Made by a program: the position numbers and the translations under genes
Notes under the pieces: generated by a model
What the model was told of the DNA's origin: nothing
The model's input: the letters and a program-made list of their open reading frames with translations, nothing else
Databases searched by the model: none
In this document: positions 42,301 to 47,216 of the stretch, one piece after another
Numbering within the stretch: the stretch's first letter is position 1
Layout: each line of letters starts with the position of its first letter
DNA from: Chamaea fasciata
Taxonomy: Eukaryota; Chordata; Aves; Passeriformes; Sylviidae
Length of the DNA: 64,000 nucleotides
Direction of reading: 5' to 3'
Assembly: GCA_029207755.1 (NCBI GenBank)
Contig: JARCOQ010000002.1
Location: 115,950,375 to 116,014,374, forward strand

Positions 42301-45300
42301 ATAAACTTCTCAAAGAGATTTCTCCCAGGTTTTCCATCCCTCTGCTGCTTTTACCCAATCTAGATCGAAAACCACTTTTAATTCTCTCTGTCTAGCACCA
42401 TAATCTGTGTTGGTAGCAGTATTATTAATGCAAACCATGAATAATCACGGAATCATGGGATGGGCTGGGTTGAGAGGAACCTTAAATCCCATCCCAATCC
42501 ACCTTCCCCCGTCCCAGGCTGCTCCAAGCCCCAGTGTCCAGCCTGGCCTTGGGCACTGCCAGGGATCCAGGGGCAGCCACAGCAAATCTGGGAATTCCAG
42601 CCCAGCCCCTGCCCACCCTGCCAGGGAACAATTCCTGCCAAGATCCCATCCAGCCCTGCCCTCTGGGAAAACATTCCCTGTGTCCTGGCACTCCACAGGT
42701 ACAGGTGTGGCAGGGTCACAGAATCTGGAGCAGAAACACCTTCATTCCTGCAGGGAAACCTGGCAGTGGAGGAATGTCTGTGCTGTGCCATGGGCAGCAG
42801 ATTTGGATCTGGCTGAACTCACCCAGGAGTGACAAAAATTTCCAGTTTCGAGCATTGACTCCAGTGGATACAGTCTATGGCAATCTTCATTTTTGTAACA
42901 AATATTCCAGGTTGTGCCTAGGCTCTCCCATTAGCAGATTTATTACTAATTACTGTGCTTAGCAATTTCTGGTAGTCCAGTTTTAACAGAGCTGAAAGCA
43001 TTGAGCGATTTGAAAGGAGGGTTCGAAACTGCCAACTTCCAAAATCCCACTTGCTGGGACAGCCCAGAGCTATCAGCCTCCTGTCCCTCCGGGGACACCT
43101 GGGCACAAGGGATTCTCAAAGCCAATAAAAACCAGGGAGCTGCTGTTTTGAAGGACTGTGAGTTCTGGAGAAGATTTGTGGGCTCAGGAATGAGGGACTG
43201 ATCAGATTTATTCCTTGTGTCCCTCCAGCTGGGTTTTCCTTTAGGAAACACAGCCCAGGCTTTTCTCACATTACTCCAATCAACTGTGTAAAATCACTAG
43301 AATGATCAAGAATAGGAAACACTTCCAAACCACCACACACACAGAGACACCCAGACAGACATTTCCTCATGGACTCCCCATCCCTGGCAGTGTCCCCTGT
43401 ACTCCTCATCCAAGGAAAGCCAAGTGCTGTCACCAGCACCCCTGGGGCCTTTCCCAGCCCCTCTGCCCCAGCACTGGAGTGTTCCACGGGGCTGTGGTGA
43501 CCCCAGGGCAGGGCTCAGACCGCCCTGCAGAGCTCCTGCCTTGGGGCACAGCCTGGCACTGCTGAGGTGCAGATCCCCCACAGACACCCTGAGCAGCCCC
43601 ACCCCACAGCCCAGTGTGCCCCACAGACAGCCCTGAGCCCACCCCACACTCACCAGATCTGTGCCAGCACCGGCTGAGGTAACCCAGATTGGAAAAAAAA
43701 GTTCCTGGCTTGATCACCTGTAAAAGAAACAGGAGATGGCTTCAGCTCCAGCTCCTGGCACAGGGAATGGGGAATCAGGAGGCAAAAACACCTGCAGCAG
43801 AAGCCCAAGCCGTGCCAGGAGTGACGATCAGTTGCAAAACACTAAGAAGATTCAATATAACAAAAGAGAGCAAGAGGAGGCCTCCTGTTGCCTTTGAGAC
43901 CGAAGTTGGATGAAAATTGATTAGGGCCAGGGCAATTCCTTGATTTGGAGCTTTGCTTCCCACTGCTTCAATCAGTTTAGCGTTTGGATCATTCCAAGAG
44001 GTCAACCATGCTGATGTCAGTGCTGCACAAATTGAATTTCTAAGCCTGATTTCAGTTAAATTGACACGCCTTTATTAAATCAGACCTTTGGTTCATCACA
44101 ACATCAGCGTGGCGGGCTGACCCCAGGCACAGGCAAAGAACCCAGTCCCACTCCTTCCCTTCCACAGCAGGGTGGGGAAGAGAAAGTATCAGAAAACGAC
44201 AGAAAAGTTGGGGTTGATGTGGCAAGACATTTCTACAATGGGATATAAAGCAAGAAATACCCGTTCAGATTTTCTCATTGCTCTGCCCTTACATCTCCCA
44301 GGCAGCTCTGTACACACTTAGGCTCGCTAGTTGAGATTTAACTGAACTAAGTTAGAAGTGGAAAGTGTCTGTTTACCAGTGATAAATCCAGCAGTTGGTT
44401 TCAGACTATGGAACTGTTGGTCATGCTTTGCTCTCTCCTCCACGGTAATAGCCCAGATATCCAGGTTGCCTGGTTCAAAACAAATGGAGAAATGACATGA
44501 ACAAACACGACCAAAAAAAAGAAACCCACCCTCGTTTATTTTGGAGCGTAATTATCCCCCAGCACTCTGGGCTTCTGGAAAAAGCCCAAGGGTGGGAGGT
44601 CATCTGCCCCCAGAGCACACACAGCTGGAATTTCAGTTCCTTTGCCGGCAAAGGCATCTCCCCCTCCCCAACATCCCATCTGACCCTGCCCAGGGAAGAG
44701 CCCTCAACAGATGCAACCTTTAAGTGCAACCAGAGCAGTTTGTGTGTGTCAGCGCTGAGATTTCTCTTTGTAATCCTTCTGCAGATCAGCTGCAAAACTC
44801 AACTCCCAGATGGACTGCCGGGACCTGAAGGGGCCTACGAGGAAGAGGGACTGCTCATCAGGAACTCAGTGACAGGACAAGCAGGGATGGCTTCAGACTC
44901 AAAGAGGGGAAATTTGGGTGAGTTCTACAGGAGGAATTGCTCCCTGGGAGGGTTGGGAGGGGCTGGGATGGAATTCCCAGAGCAGTAGTGGCTGCCCCTG
45001 GATCCCTGGCAGTGCCCAAGGCCGGGTTGGACACTGGGGACAGTGGGAGGTGTCCCTGCCATGGCAGGGGTGGGACGGGATGAGCATCCCAATCCAACCC
45101 AGACCTGTCTGGGATCCTGTGATTTCATGTAAACATGAACAAAAATCCTGTCCCTGCTACACTGCCAGGGCCTACCCTGGATTTTTCACAACTTCCCCTG
45201 TTGCAAATGAAGAGCTAAAAAATGTGTTCATTTTGCCCTAACCTAAACGTGGGTGATGGGACAACAAGGAAAAAACTGGAAGTGACACCACCCAAAGGCA

Positions 45301-45642
45301 CCTGCTGGACTTTTTAGCACCTAGTAAATCCAGGAATCCTGAATGGAAAAAGCATCTGCACTGCTCCAGTGCGGGTGGAGCAGAATGAGGTGGTGCCCCA
45401 GTGCCTGGGTGGGCCCTGGGGGACACAGTGTGGGGCTGGAAGGGGTCAGTGCAGCACACTGTGTCTGCAAAGCCACCACAAAGCACAGAGACTCTGAGCT
45501 CAGAGAGATGCACTCTGCACAAACCCCTCCCTAGAGAAAACCCTTGCAAAGGAACGTGTTCGTGCCAAGTCTTTGCGCACAGGGACGGTCCAGGATGCAC
45601 CACAAACCGCTTACCCCCAAAAGGTGTTGGAAACTGAGCCAT
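977..45642 (-). CDS. ITSN1: Intersectin-1, partial spliced CDS (start codon to SH3C; 24 exons)
   Basis: Spliced from 24 exons listed separately; 3162 coding nt including the 15-nt microexon, 1054 codons without a stop. Intersectin-1 is a cytoplasmic scaffold of clathrin-mediated endocytosis and synaptic vesicle recycling: EH domains bind NPF proteins such as epsin, SH3 domains bind dynamin, synaptojanin, SOS and N-WASP, and the long isoform is a Cdc42 exchange factor. Seen here: EH1 (calcium loop D66-E77), EH2 (loop D265-E276), E/R/K/Q-rich coiled coil about 350-690, SH3A (ALYPF 741-745), SH3B (ALYPW 913-917, WW 942-943), SH3C (WW 1031-1032). Residue pattern follows ITSN1, not ITSN2 (for example SH3C begins [18 protein letters not shown]). 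The 3' part (SH3D, SH3E, DH-PH-C2) lies beyond base 1, so short versus long isoform cannot be judged. Confidence 0.97.
1144..2662 (-). other. ITSN1: ITSN1 intron 24
   Basis: 1519 bp. Contains a short CR1 tail near 1711-1762, one copy of a 45-bp repeat (about 1596-1643) shared with intron 22, a (TG) run near 2157 and a perfect 14-bp-arm palindrome at 2032-2061. No exon recognised. Confidence 0.85.
2032..2061. repeat. Perfect palindrome, 14-bp arms
   Basis: TTAACTCTTAATTA, spacer GT, then the exact complement. Confidence 0.9.
2663..2745 (-). CDS. ITSN1: ITSN1 exon 24: SH3B-SH3C linker
   Basis: 83 nt, residues 971-999: [20 protein letters not shown], then AKAAMSGE. Ser/Ala-rich linker. Acceptor TTCTAAAG, donor GTGAGT. 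Confidence 0.94.
2746..3454 (-). other. ITSN1: ITSN1 intron 23
   Basis: 709 bp, AT-rich, no repeat family or exon recognised. Confidence 0.85.
3455..3660 (-). CDS. ITSN1: ITSN1 exon 23: SH3B
   Basis: 206 nt, residues 903-971; the whole SH3B domain in one exon. ALYPW (913-917), WW (942-943) and WFPKSY (953-958) are intact. The stretch from [12 protein letters not shown] to IRKST matches the human protein as recalled. Acceptor CCGAAG, donor GTATTT. Confidence 0.96.
3661..4965 (-). other. ITSN1: ITSN1 intron 22
   Basis: 1305 bp. About 40 per cent is one CR1 copy (4338-4857). The second 45-bp repeat copy lies near 3716-3762. A terminal exon '22a' is reported in mammals in this position; I could not recognise one. 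Confidence 0.85.
4338..4857 (-). mobile_element. CR1 LINE 3' fragment
   Basis: 5'-truncated; antisense tail ATAGAATGG...GGGACCTTAAAG on the + strand, then the conserved GTCCAGCCTGGCCTTGGGCA block. Same subfamily as 6588 and 58931. Sense to ITSN1. Confidence 0.9.
4966..5125 (-). CDS. ITSN1: ITSN1 exon 22: SH3A-SH3B linker
   Basis: 160 nt, residues 849-902: [20 protein letters not shown], then [20 protein letters not shown] and to LGQ. The [12 protein letters not shown] segment is highly conserved in intersectin-1 and carries AP2/clathrin-adaptor type motifs. Acceptor TTTCCAG, donor GTGAGC. Confidence 0.94.
5526..5635 (-). mobile_element. CR1 fragment, left arm of inverted pair
   Basis: Tail GGAATCATGGAATGGTTTGG then the GCCACGGCAGGGACACC block. 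Truncated where the opposite copy begins. Confidence 0.85.
5636..5938 (+). mobile_element. CR1 fragment, right arm of inverted pair
   Basis: Reads toward a 3' tail GGGATTCTGTGATTCC; complementary over about 70 bp to the left arm. Confidence 0.85.
6192..6436 (-). CDS. ITSN1: ITSN1 exon 21: C-terminal half of SH3A and linker
   Basis: 245 nt, residues 768-849. [20 protein letters not shown] with W778 and then WFPANY (789-794) complete SH3A. A variable Pro/Ala/Ser linker follows, then NNWADFSS. Acceptor TGCCTGCAG, donor AC|GTAGGT. Confidence 0.95.
6588..7155 (-). mobile_element. CR1 LINE 3' fragment
   Basis: Same subfamily as 4338-4857, with tail CATGGAATGGTTTGGG. Closely similar to 58931-59475, including CAATCCCTTTCCTGA repeats at its 5' end. 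Confidence 0.9.
7999..8157. repeat. Duplicated ~150-bp block, copy 1
   Basis: Shares TTTCAATTTCCTTCAATTTT, TACACCCACCATCCACAAG, CCAGACTTTCAATGTCCACC and TGTGGGAGGT with 8705-8867. Confidence 0.8.
8705..8867. repeat. Duplicated ~150-bp block, copy 2
   Basis: Direct partner of 7999-8157, about 0.7 kb away in intron 20, with moderate divergence. No known family recognised. Confidence 0.8.
9266..9280 (-). CDS. ITSN1: ITSN1 exon 20: 15-nt neuronal-type microexon (VKREW) in SH3A
   Basis: Sequence GTGAAGAGGGAGTGG, bounded by acceptor CCTGGAG and donor GTAAGT; five codons V-K-R-E-W, phase 0 on both sides. It lies between the two SH3A exons, exactly where mammals insert VKGEW in neurons, which changes SH3A partner choice. 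Six UGC motifs occupy the 42 nt before the acceptor, the arrangement reported for SRRM4-dependent microexons. Arg replaces the mammalian Gly. Position, phase and splice sites are seen; neuronal use is inferred from the family. Confidence 0.93.
9281..9322 (-). promoter_or_regulatory. UGC-rich splice acceptor region of microexon
   Basis: In transcript sense the 42 nt contain six TGC triplets within a pyrimidine-rich tract, ending CCTGGAG at the microexon. This is the known signature for SRRM4 (nSR100) control of neural microexons. The motif density is seen; factor binding is inferred. Confidence 0.7.
9505..9802. repeat. Diverged ~72-bp tandem repeat, about 4 copies
   Basis: Copies begin near 9505, 9577, 9648 and 9718. 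Each carries AGTGCTCTTTAGAATCACAT-like sequence, a G-rich step, AATGTTATTTCC, TGCAAATATCTATTTAAAAA. Copies 1 and 2 (72 and 71 bp) are closest; 3 and 4 are more diverged, and a partial fifth may follow. Confidence 0.8.
10532..10653 (-). CDS. ITSN1: ITSN1 exon 19: N-terminal half of SH3A
   Basis: 122 nt, residues 722-762: [12 protein letters not shown], then [20 protein letters not shown] and PGDIVM. It supplies the ALYPF motif and the RT loop of SH3A. Acceptor TTTGCTCAG, donor GTAAGC. It ends after a complete Met codon, so it can join either the microexon or exon 21. Confidence 0.96.
10654..11615 (-). other. ITSN1: ITSN1 intron 18
   Basis: 962 bp with one CR1 fragment (10866-11015); otherwise nothing recognised. 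Confidence 0.85.
10866..11015 (-). mobile_element. CR1 fragment
   Basis: GGGTTGGGAGGGACCTTAAAG tail (within 20 bases: GGTTGGGAGGGACCTTAAAG), short. Confidence 0.85.
11616..11836 (-). CDS. ITSN1: ITSN1 exon 18: coiled-coil end and linker to SH3A
   Basis: 221 nt, residues 648-722: [20 protein letters not shown], then a Lys/Glu-rich run ([16 protein letters not shown]) and [15 protein letters not shown]. The middle differs clearly from the human protein, the fastest-evolving stretch seen here, but length and phase hold. Acceptor TGTCCCCCAG, donor GTAGGG. Confidence 0.93.
11837..12837 (-). other. ITSN1: ITSN1 intron 17
   Basis: 1001 bp with two CR1 fragments (12003-12050, 12503-12690); otherwise nothing recognised. 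Confidence 0.85.
12003..12690 (-). mobile_element. Two CR1 fragments (12003-12050, 12503-12690)
   Basis: A short tail ATGGAATGGTTTGGGTGGGA, then a second fragment beginning GATCCCTGAGGCTGGAAAAG from a different subfamily. Sequence between is unclassified. Confidence 0.8.
12838..12962 (-). CDS. ITSN1: ITSN1 exon 17: coiled coil
   Basis: 125 nt, residues 607-648: [20 protein letters not shown], then to EKQKEAQ and a split Arg. Acceptor TAATCCAG, donor GTAACA. Separated from exon 16 by 7.3 kb, the largest complete intron in the window. Confidence 0.95.
15334..15994 (+). mobile_element. Solo LTR of an endogenous retrovirus
   Basis: 661 bp, starting TGTAAG and ending GTGACA, flanked on both sides by ATGCA (15329-15333 and 15995-15999), a 5-bp target-site duplication. 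A TATA-like ACTATAAGAA lies at 15690-15699 and AATAAA at 15879-15884, both in + orientation. No gag, pol or env sequence adjoins, so it is a recombined solo LTR, antisense to ITSN1. 5-bp duplications are seen in several retrovirus groups; the family is not assigned. Confidence 0.85.
16368..16572 (+). mobile_element. CR1 fragment
   Basis: Contains GGATCCCTGGCAG and a tail TTTTAATGTCCCTTCCAACT. Confidence 0.85.
17828..17998 (+). mobile_element. CR1 fragment
   Basis: Third subfamily: AGGGAATGGGCACGGCCCCG, ending CCATGATTCCATGA. Confidence 0.85.
18203..18625 (+). mobile_element. CR1 fragment, about 420 bp
   Basis: GGAGCGTGTCCAGGGCAGGG through GGCTGCCCAGGGAGCTCTGG to a tail ending GGGATTCTG. Same subfamily as 37036 and 62485. 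Confidence 0.9.
20266..20405 (-). CDS. ITSN1: ITSN1 exon 16: coiled coil
   Basis: 140 nt, residues 560-606: [20 protein letters not shown], then to IDIFNNQLK. Acceptor AACCAG, donor GTAACC. Open reading upstream of 20405 belongs to intron 15: the family sequence resumes exactly at the split Arg. Confidence 0.94.
20562..20649 (-). CDS. ITSN1: ITSN1 exon 15: coiled coil
   Basis: 88 nt, residues 531-560: [20 protein letters not shown], then KQVQQNSLH and a split Arg. Acceptor GCTCCAG, donor A|GTGAGT. Only 156 bp of intron separate it from exon 16, the shortest intron here. Confidence 0.94.
21021..21272 (-). mobile_element. CR1 fragment
   Basis: Begins at the tail AATCCCTGAGGTTGGAAAAG. Confidence 0.85.
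21857..22005 (+). mobile_element. CR1 fragment
   Basis: GGATCCCTGGCAGTGCCCAA to a diverged tail near CATTCAATCATC. Confidence 0.8.
22400..23042 (+). mobile_element. CR1 fragment (22400-22895) plus CR1 tail (22968-23042)
   Basis: The longest copy of the third subfamily (about 495 bp), from the GGGACTGTTCTGGG block to CCAGCTCAGGACATCCCATG. A separate tail, GCTTTAAGGTCCCTTCC, follows. Confidence 0.85.
24918..25058 (-). CDS. ITSN1: ITSN1 exon 14: coiled coil
   Basis: 141 nt, 47 codons, residues 484-530: [20 protein letters not shown], then to ITHLQQQLQ. Phase 0 on both sides, so in-frame skipping is possible. Acceptor TTTTAAAG, donor GTGAGA. Confidence 0.95.
25059..25549 (-). other. ITSN1: ITSN1 intron 13
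   Basis: 491 bp, AT-rich, nothing recognised. Confidence 0.85.
25550..25699 (-). CDS. ITSN1: ITSN1 exon 13: coiled coil
   Basis: 150 nt, 50 codons, residues 434-483: [20 protein letters not shown], then to [10 protein letters not shown]. Phase 0 on both sides. Acceptor TCTGCAG, donor CTT|GTGAGT. An LTR-like repeat starts only about 60 bp upstream of the acceptor (25760). Confidence 0.95.
25700..26422 (-). other. ITSN1: ITSN1 intron 12, mostly LTR-like repeat
   Basis: 723 bp, of which about 558 (25760-26317) belong to an interspersed LTR-like repeat. Confidence 0.85.
25760..26317 (+). repeat. LTR-like interspersed repeat, copy A
   Basis: 558 bp aligned by eye with copy B at 39977-40534 over its whole length with few differences, from CACGGAGAATTCCAGACT to CCCCCAACATT. 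An AATAAA lies near 26231 on the + strand, followed by a stretch ending CTCTGACA. It looks like an LTR, but clean TG..CA ends and target duplications were not found. Unrelated by eye to the solo LTR at 15334. Confidence 0.7.
26423..26685 (-). CDS. ITSN1: ITSN1 exon 12: coiled coil, first part
   Basis: 263 nt, residues 346-433: [20 protein letters not shown], then a Glu/Arg/Gln heptad-rich run ending KEIERRE. The largest exon here and strikingly GC-rich at third positions (CTG, GAG, CAG, CGG, CGC). The acceptor is GCGCGCGCAG, so its tract is an alternating CG run rather than a clean pyrimidine tract. Confidence 0.95.
26790..27310. repeat. Tandem duplication with CR1 tails, ~335-bp period
   Basis: 26791-26985 and 27126-27310 share, in order, a CR1-like tail (GGTTGGAACTGGAGG, TTTAAGG, CCCAAACC), CTATGAAATGAA, CATCCCTGGAAAA, and CACCTCTTAA followed by AAT-rich sequence. 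Confidence 0.75.
27288..27346. repeat. (AAT)n microsatellite
   Basis: About 19 near-perfect AAT/ATA triplets, within a 500-bp stretch rich in AAT and ATT runs. Confidence 0.9.
28530..28645 (-). CDS. ITSN1: ITSN1 exon 11: linker to coiled coil
   Basis: 116 nt, residues 307-346: [20 protein letters not shown], then [19 protein letters not shown]. It passes from a Ser-rich stretch into the acidic start of the coiled coil. Acceptor TTGGCAG, donor GTGAGC. AT-richer at third positions than the next exon. Confidence 0.95.
28646..29476 (-). other. ITSN1: ITSN1 intron 10
   Basis: 831 bp, no repeat or exon recognised. Confidence 0.85.
29477..29614 (-). CDS. ITSN1: ITSN1 exon 10: EH2 calcium loop
   Basis: 138 nt, residues 261-307. 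Loop [12 protein letters not shown] (D265, D267, D269, E276), exit helix [14 protein letters not shown], then [15 protein letters not shown]. The canonical acidic ligands are intact. Acceptor AACAAG, donor GTAACT. Confidence 0.95.
29615..31713 (-). other. ITSN1: ITSN1 intron 9
   Basis: 2099 bp with one CR1 copy (30180-30424); the rest is unclassified. Confidence 0.85.
30180..30424 (+). mobile_element. CR1 fragment
   Basis: Closely similar to the second half of 22400-22895. Confidence 0.85.
31714..31777 (-). CDS. ITSN1: ITSN1 exon 9: middle of EH2
   Basis: 64 nt, residues 240-261: [20 protein letters not shown] plus a split Trp. Same length and phase as exon 4 of EH1. Acceptor TTTTTAG, donor GTAAAA. 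Confidence 0.95.
31778..32433 (-). other. ITSN1: ITSN1 intron 8
   Basis: 656 bp with a CR1 fragment at 31883-32027, about 105 bp upstream of the exon 9 acceptor. Confidence 0.85.
31883..32027 (-). mobile_element. CR1 fragment
   Basis: GGTTGGGAGGGACCTTAAAG tail, then the CACTGCCAGGGATCCAGGGG block. Confidence 0.85.
32434..32534 (-). CDS. ITSN1: ITSN1 exon 8: start of EH2
   Basis: 101 nt, residues 206-240: [20 protein letters not shown], then [13 protein letters not shown]. It enters the second EH domain. Acceptor CCTTGCAG, donor GTACTG. An inverted pair of CR1 copies begins 77 bp upstream of it in the transcript (32611-33025). Confidence 0.95.
32611..32775 (-). mobile_element. CR1 fragment, left arm of inverted pair
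   Basis: Starts 77 bp from exon 8; tail GGGTTTGGGCTGGAGGGTCT. Confidence 0.85.
32845..33025 (+). mobile_element. CR1 fragment, right arm of inverted pair
   Basis: Complementary to the left arm over more than 100 bp, with a 70-bp spacer; ends CCCATGATTCCATGATC. Confidence 0.85.
34555..34648 (-). CDS. ITSN1: ITSN1 exon 7: linker before EH2
   Basis: 94 nt, residues 175-206: [20 protein letters not shown], then [11 protein letters not shown]. Ser-rich with two SFxRS/QSF-type segments known in intersectins. Acceptor CTCCACAG, donor GTGGGG. Confidence 0.95.
34649..35218 (-). other. ITSN1: ITSN1 intron 6
   Basis: 570 bp, nothing recognised. Confidence 0.85.
35219..35395 (-). CDS. ITSN1: ITSN1 exon 6: EH1-EH2 linker
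   Basis: 177 nt, residues 116-175, a Pro/Val/Ala-rich linker ([20 protein letters not shown] and on to AFAHP). Low-complexity, unlike the domain exons, and GC-rich. Acceptor CCCGTAG, donor GTACGC. Length is a multiple of three with matching phases, so it could be skipped in frame. Confidence 0.95.
35396..36785 (-). other. ITSN1: ITSN1 intron 5
   Basis: 1390 bp with a CR1 copy at 36024-36236; otherwise nothing recognised. Confidence 0.85.
36024..36236 (+). mobile_element. CR1 fragment
   Basis: GGATCCCTGGCAGTGCCCAA block, ending CCATGATTCCATGATTCC, the short CR1 terminal repeat. Confidence 0.85.
36786..36946 (-). CDS. ITSN1: ITSN1 exon 5: EH1 calcium loop and tail
   Basis: 161 nt, residues 62-116. 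It contains the EF-hand loop [12 protein letters not shown] (D66, N68, D70, E77 as ligands), the exit helix [18 protein letters not shown] and the start of a Pro-rich linker. Acceptor TTTTGCAG, donor GTAAGA. A CR1 copy begins only about 90 bp upstream of the acceptor (37036). Confidence 0.95.
37036..37430 (+). mobile_element. CR1 fragment close to exon 5
   Basis: About 395 bp, antisense to ITSN1. Its 5' edge is about 90 bp upstream of the exon 5 acceptor. Confidence 0.9.
38618..38990 (-). mobile_element. CR1 fragment
   Basis: Tail CTGGGCTGGGAGGGACCTCA through CCCTTCAGGCCCTGCCAGGG. Confidence 0.85.
39977..40534 (+). repeat. LTR-like interspersed repeat, copy B
   Basis: Direct-orientation partner of copy A, 14.2 kb away. 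Its AATAAA position reads AATCAA, so the putative polyadenylation signal is degraded. Flanks differ from those of copy A, supporting separate insertion rather than segmental duplication. Confidence 0.7.
41055..41347. repeat. 293-bp direct duplication, copy 1
   Basis: Nearly identical to 43101-43396, from GGGCACA to CTGGCAGTGTCCC, with few substitutions and a different CA-repeat length. Directly followed by a CR1 tail that copy 2 lacks. Confidence 0.85.
41330..41452 (+). mobile_element. CR1 fragment abutting the direct duplication
   Basis: GGACATTGGGGACAGTGGGA to a tail CTTTAAGGTCCCTCCCTCCC. Confidence 0.8.
42440..42690 (-). mobile_element. CR1 fragment
   Basis: Tail AATCATGGGATGGGCTGGGT, then the CAGCCTGGCCTTGGGCACTG block. 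Confidence 0.85.
43101..43396. repeat. 293-bp direct duplication, copy 2
   Basis: Partner of 41055-41347 in the same orientation, 2.05 kb apart in intron 4. Ends about 260 bp before the exon 4 donor. Confidence 0.85.
43654..43717 (-). CDS. ITSN1: ITSN1 exon 4: middle of EH1
   Basis: 64 nt, residues 41-62, including [20 protein letters not shown]. It is the helix before the EH1 calcium loop; the Trp codon 62 is split across the next junction. Acceptor TTTTACAG, donor GTGAGT. Exon 9 has the same length and splits the matching EH2 Trp at the same phase, a trace of ancestral EH duplication. Confidence 0.95.
43718..44376 (-). other. ITSN1: ITSN1 intron 3
   Basis: 659 bp, nothing recognised. Confidence 0.85.
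44377..44469 (-). CDS. ITSN1: ITSN1 exon 3: start of EH1
   Basis: 93 nt, residues 10-41, reading [20 protein letters not shown] and on to FITG. It carries the first helices of the first EH domain. Acceptor CAG before 44469, donor GTAAAC. 93 nt is a multiple of three, so skipping would keep frame but break EH1. Confidence 0.95.
44470..45614 (-). other. ITSN1: ITSN1 intron 2
   Basis: 1145 bp with one CR1 copy (44867-45124); otherwise nothing recognised. Confidence 0.85.
44867..45124 (+). mobile_element. CR1 fragment
   Basis: CAGTGACAGGACAAGCAGGG to CTGGGATCCTGTGATTTC. Confidence 0.85.
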
Positions 45643-45674
45643 GGTTCTGTCACTTTTAGCTTGTTAGTAGATGC
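45615..45674 (-). CDS. ITSN1: ITSN1 exon 2: 5'UTR end and start codon
   Basis: Acceptor TTTTCCAG ends at 45675. The first 32 nt are untranslated; ATG is at 45642-45640 in the strong context ACCATGG. It encodes MAQFPTPFG plus one base of codon 10, then donor GTAAGC. The N-terminus is identical to that known for intersectin-1, which fixes the start. The upstream non-coding exon is not in view. Confidence 0.95.
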
Positions 45675-47216
45675 CTGGAAAAGAAAAAAGAAATAGATAT
45701 TCGACACGGTATCTTCCGTTTTCCATGTATTTCCTGTATGATTAATTACTACTACAACAACAGCAACAAGGCAGTGAAGAAGCAGGATTGTGTCAATACT
45801 CCCCACACCAACTGGGACTTACAAAACTCAGTGTCTCATTTTTGCACTTCCCTGTGCATCTCTGAGGGCATCTTCCTCCCAGCAGACAGCTACATTTCAG
45901 CCCTGCTTTATGAACAGCCTCAGAACCAGACTTCACTGATAAATAAGTATTTACTCATGAATAGCCAGAGAGGGAGTGAGGGCAGAGCTCAGGCAGATCC
46001 CAGGGATGCTGCTCCAGGCTCCATGACATTCCTGAGCGTCACAACCCCTGCTGCTGCTGAGGAGGGAAACTGGCTCCATTTCCAACTGCAGAAACCCAAC
46101 ATCAGGGATCTGGTTTTCATTCCTGACAGGAACTGCCCTGCTCTGCTTTAAACCATATCCGTGATAAAGATGAACCTGCATGTCCAGCCTGCTTGTCTCC
46201 AGCCCCAGATCTGAGAGCTCCAAGGTGCTGCTGGAGCCTCCAGGAGAGCAGCCCTGGCTCTGCAGACACAGCAACCACACAGGCTCCAAACTGAATGTGG
46301 ACGCAGCAAAGGAAGGACATTTTTCTTGCTGCACACAAAGGCTGCCAGGAGCTGCCTGAGCCCGGGGACAATGAGCAGCACCGGGGCCGCACAACAATGA
46401 GCCAGGGCCTCTTGTCCTGCGGGATTCCACTCGTGTCCTCCGGGCAACAGCAGAAAGGCCAAGGGGAACACAAGCGGGAGAATCTTTTAGGCTGCTTCAA
46501 CAGCAGCAGAAATTTATCAGTATCCCTAAGAAAAGGCATTCACTTGCACCAACAATTTCCTTTTGTCTGAATTCCTGTTCGCTGCCCTCCCCATCCCCCT
46601 TTCACACTTCCCGCATTCTCTCCTGGCTCCCAACTTGGGAACCTGCTCGGCATCCCCTCCCCAGATGTCCCTGCATAAACCCCTGGCACTTCTGCCAGCC
46701 AGGCTCCCCAGCAGTTGGGATTTAGGGAATGATGGACACCGTCCTGACCCTTTTTCCTCACAATCTGGCCAAGCCTGTGACTCCAAAGCCTTGTGCCCAA
46801 GGCCAGGGAAGGCAGCTGAGTTAGCCCAAAAATGTTTCACATTCCAGCTGCAGAGATCCAAGTGCTCAGAACGAGCTCCCTGAGGTGTGGGGCTCTCCCA
46901 AAAGCATTCCTGAAGTGCTGGAAGATCAGCACTTTTATCTCTGCCTATGTTTTATTGTTGTACTCTGCTGTGGGAAAGAACTCAGCGATGCTGCTGGGTT
47001 TTATGGCTGCAAGGAAATCCTGAGGGAAAAATAAAAGGGAAAACCAAAAAAAAAAAGGGGGGGAAATAAAACGGGAGGGGGGGGGAAGGATGAGGAAAAA
47101 AAGCGGGAAAAAAGAAGAAACAAACAAACAAAAAAACCCTAAACAAAACCAAACTAAAAAAAAAAGAAAGAAAAAGAAGAAAGAAAAAAAAAGAACAAAA
47201 AAAAGAAGCAAAAAAA

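Larger units (their letters stand above)
36947..43653 (-). other. ITSN1: ITSN1 intron 4
   Basis: 6707 bp. CR1 copies at 37036-37430, 38618-38990, 41330-41452 and 42440-42690, LTR-like copy B (39977-40534) and a 293-bp direct duplication (41055-41347 and 43101-43396). The remainder is unclassified. Confidence 0.85.

Noticed and set aside
40986..43269. Two similar ~60-residue ORFs starting [12 protein letters not shown]
   Set aside because: They are the two copies of the 293-bp duplication; the shared frame follows from near identity and gives no evidence of coding.
977..45642. Assignment to ITSN2 instead of ITSN1
   Set aside because: SH3B, SH3C and the EH exons follow the ITSN1 pattern, including [11 protein letters not shown] where ITSN2 reads EYIALYPYSS.
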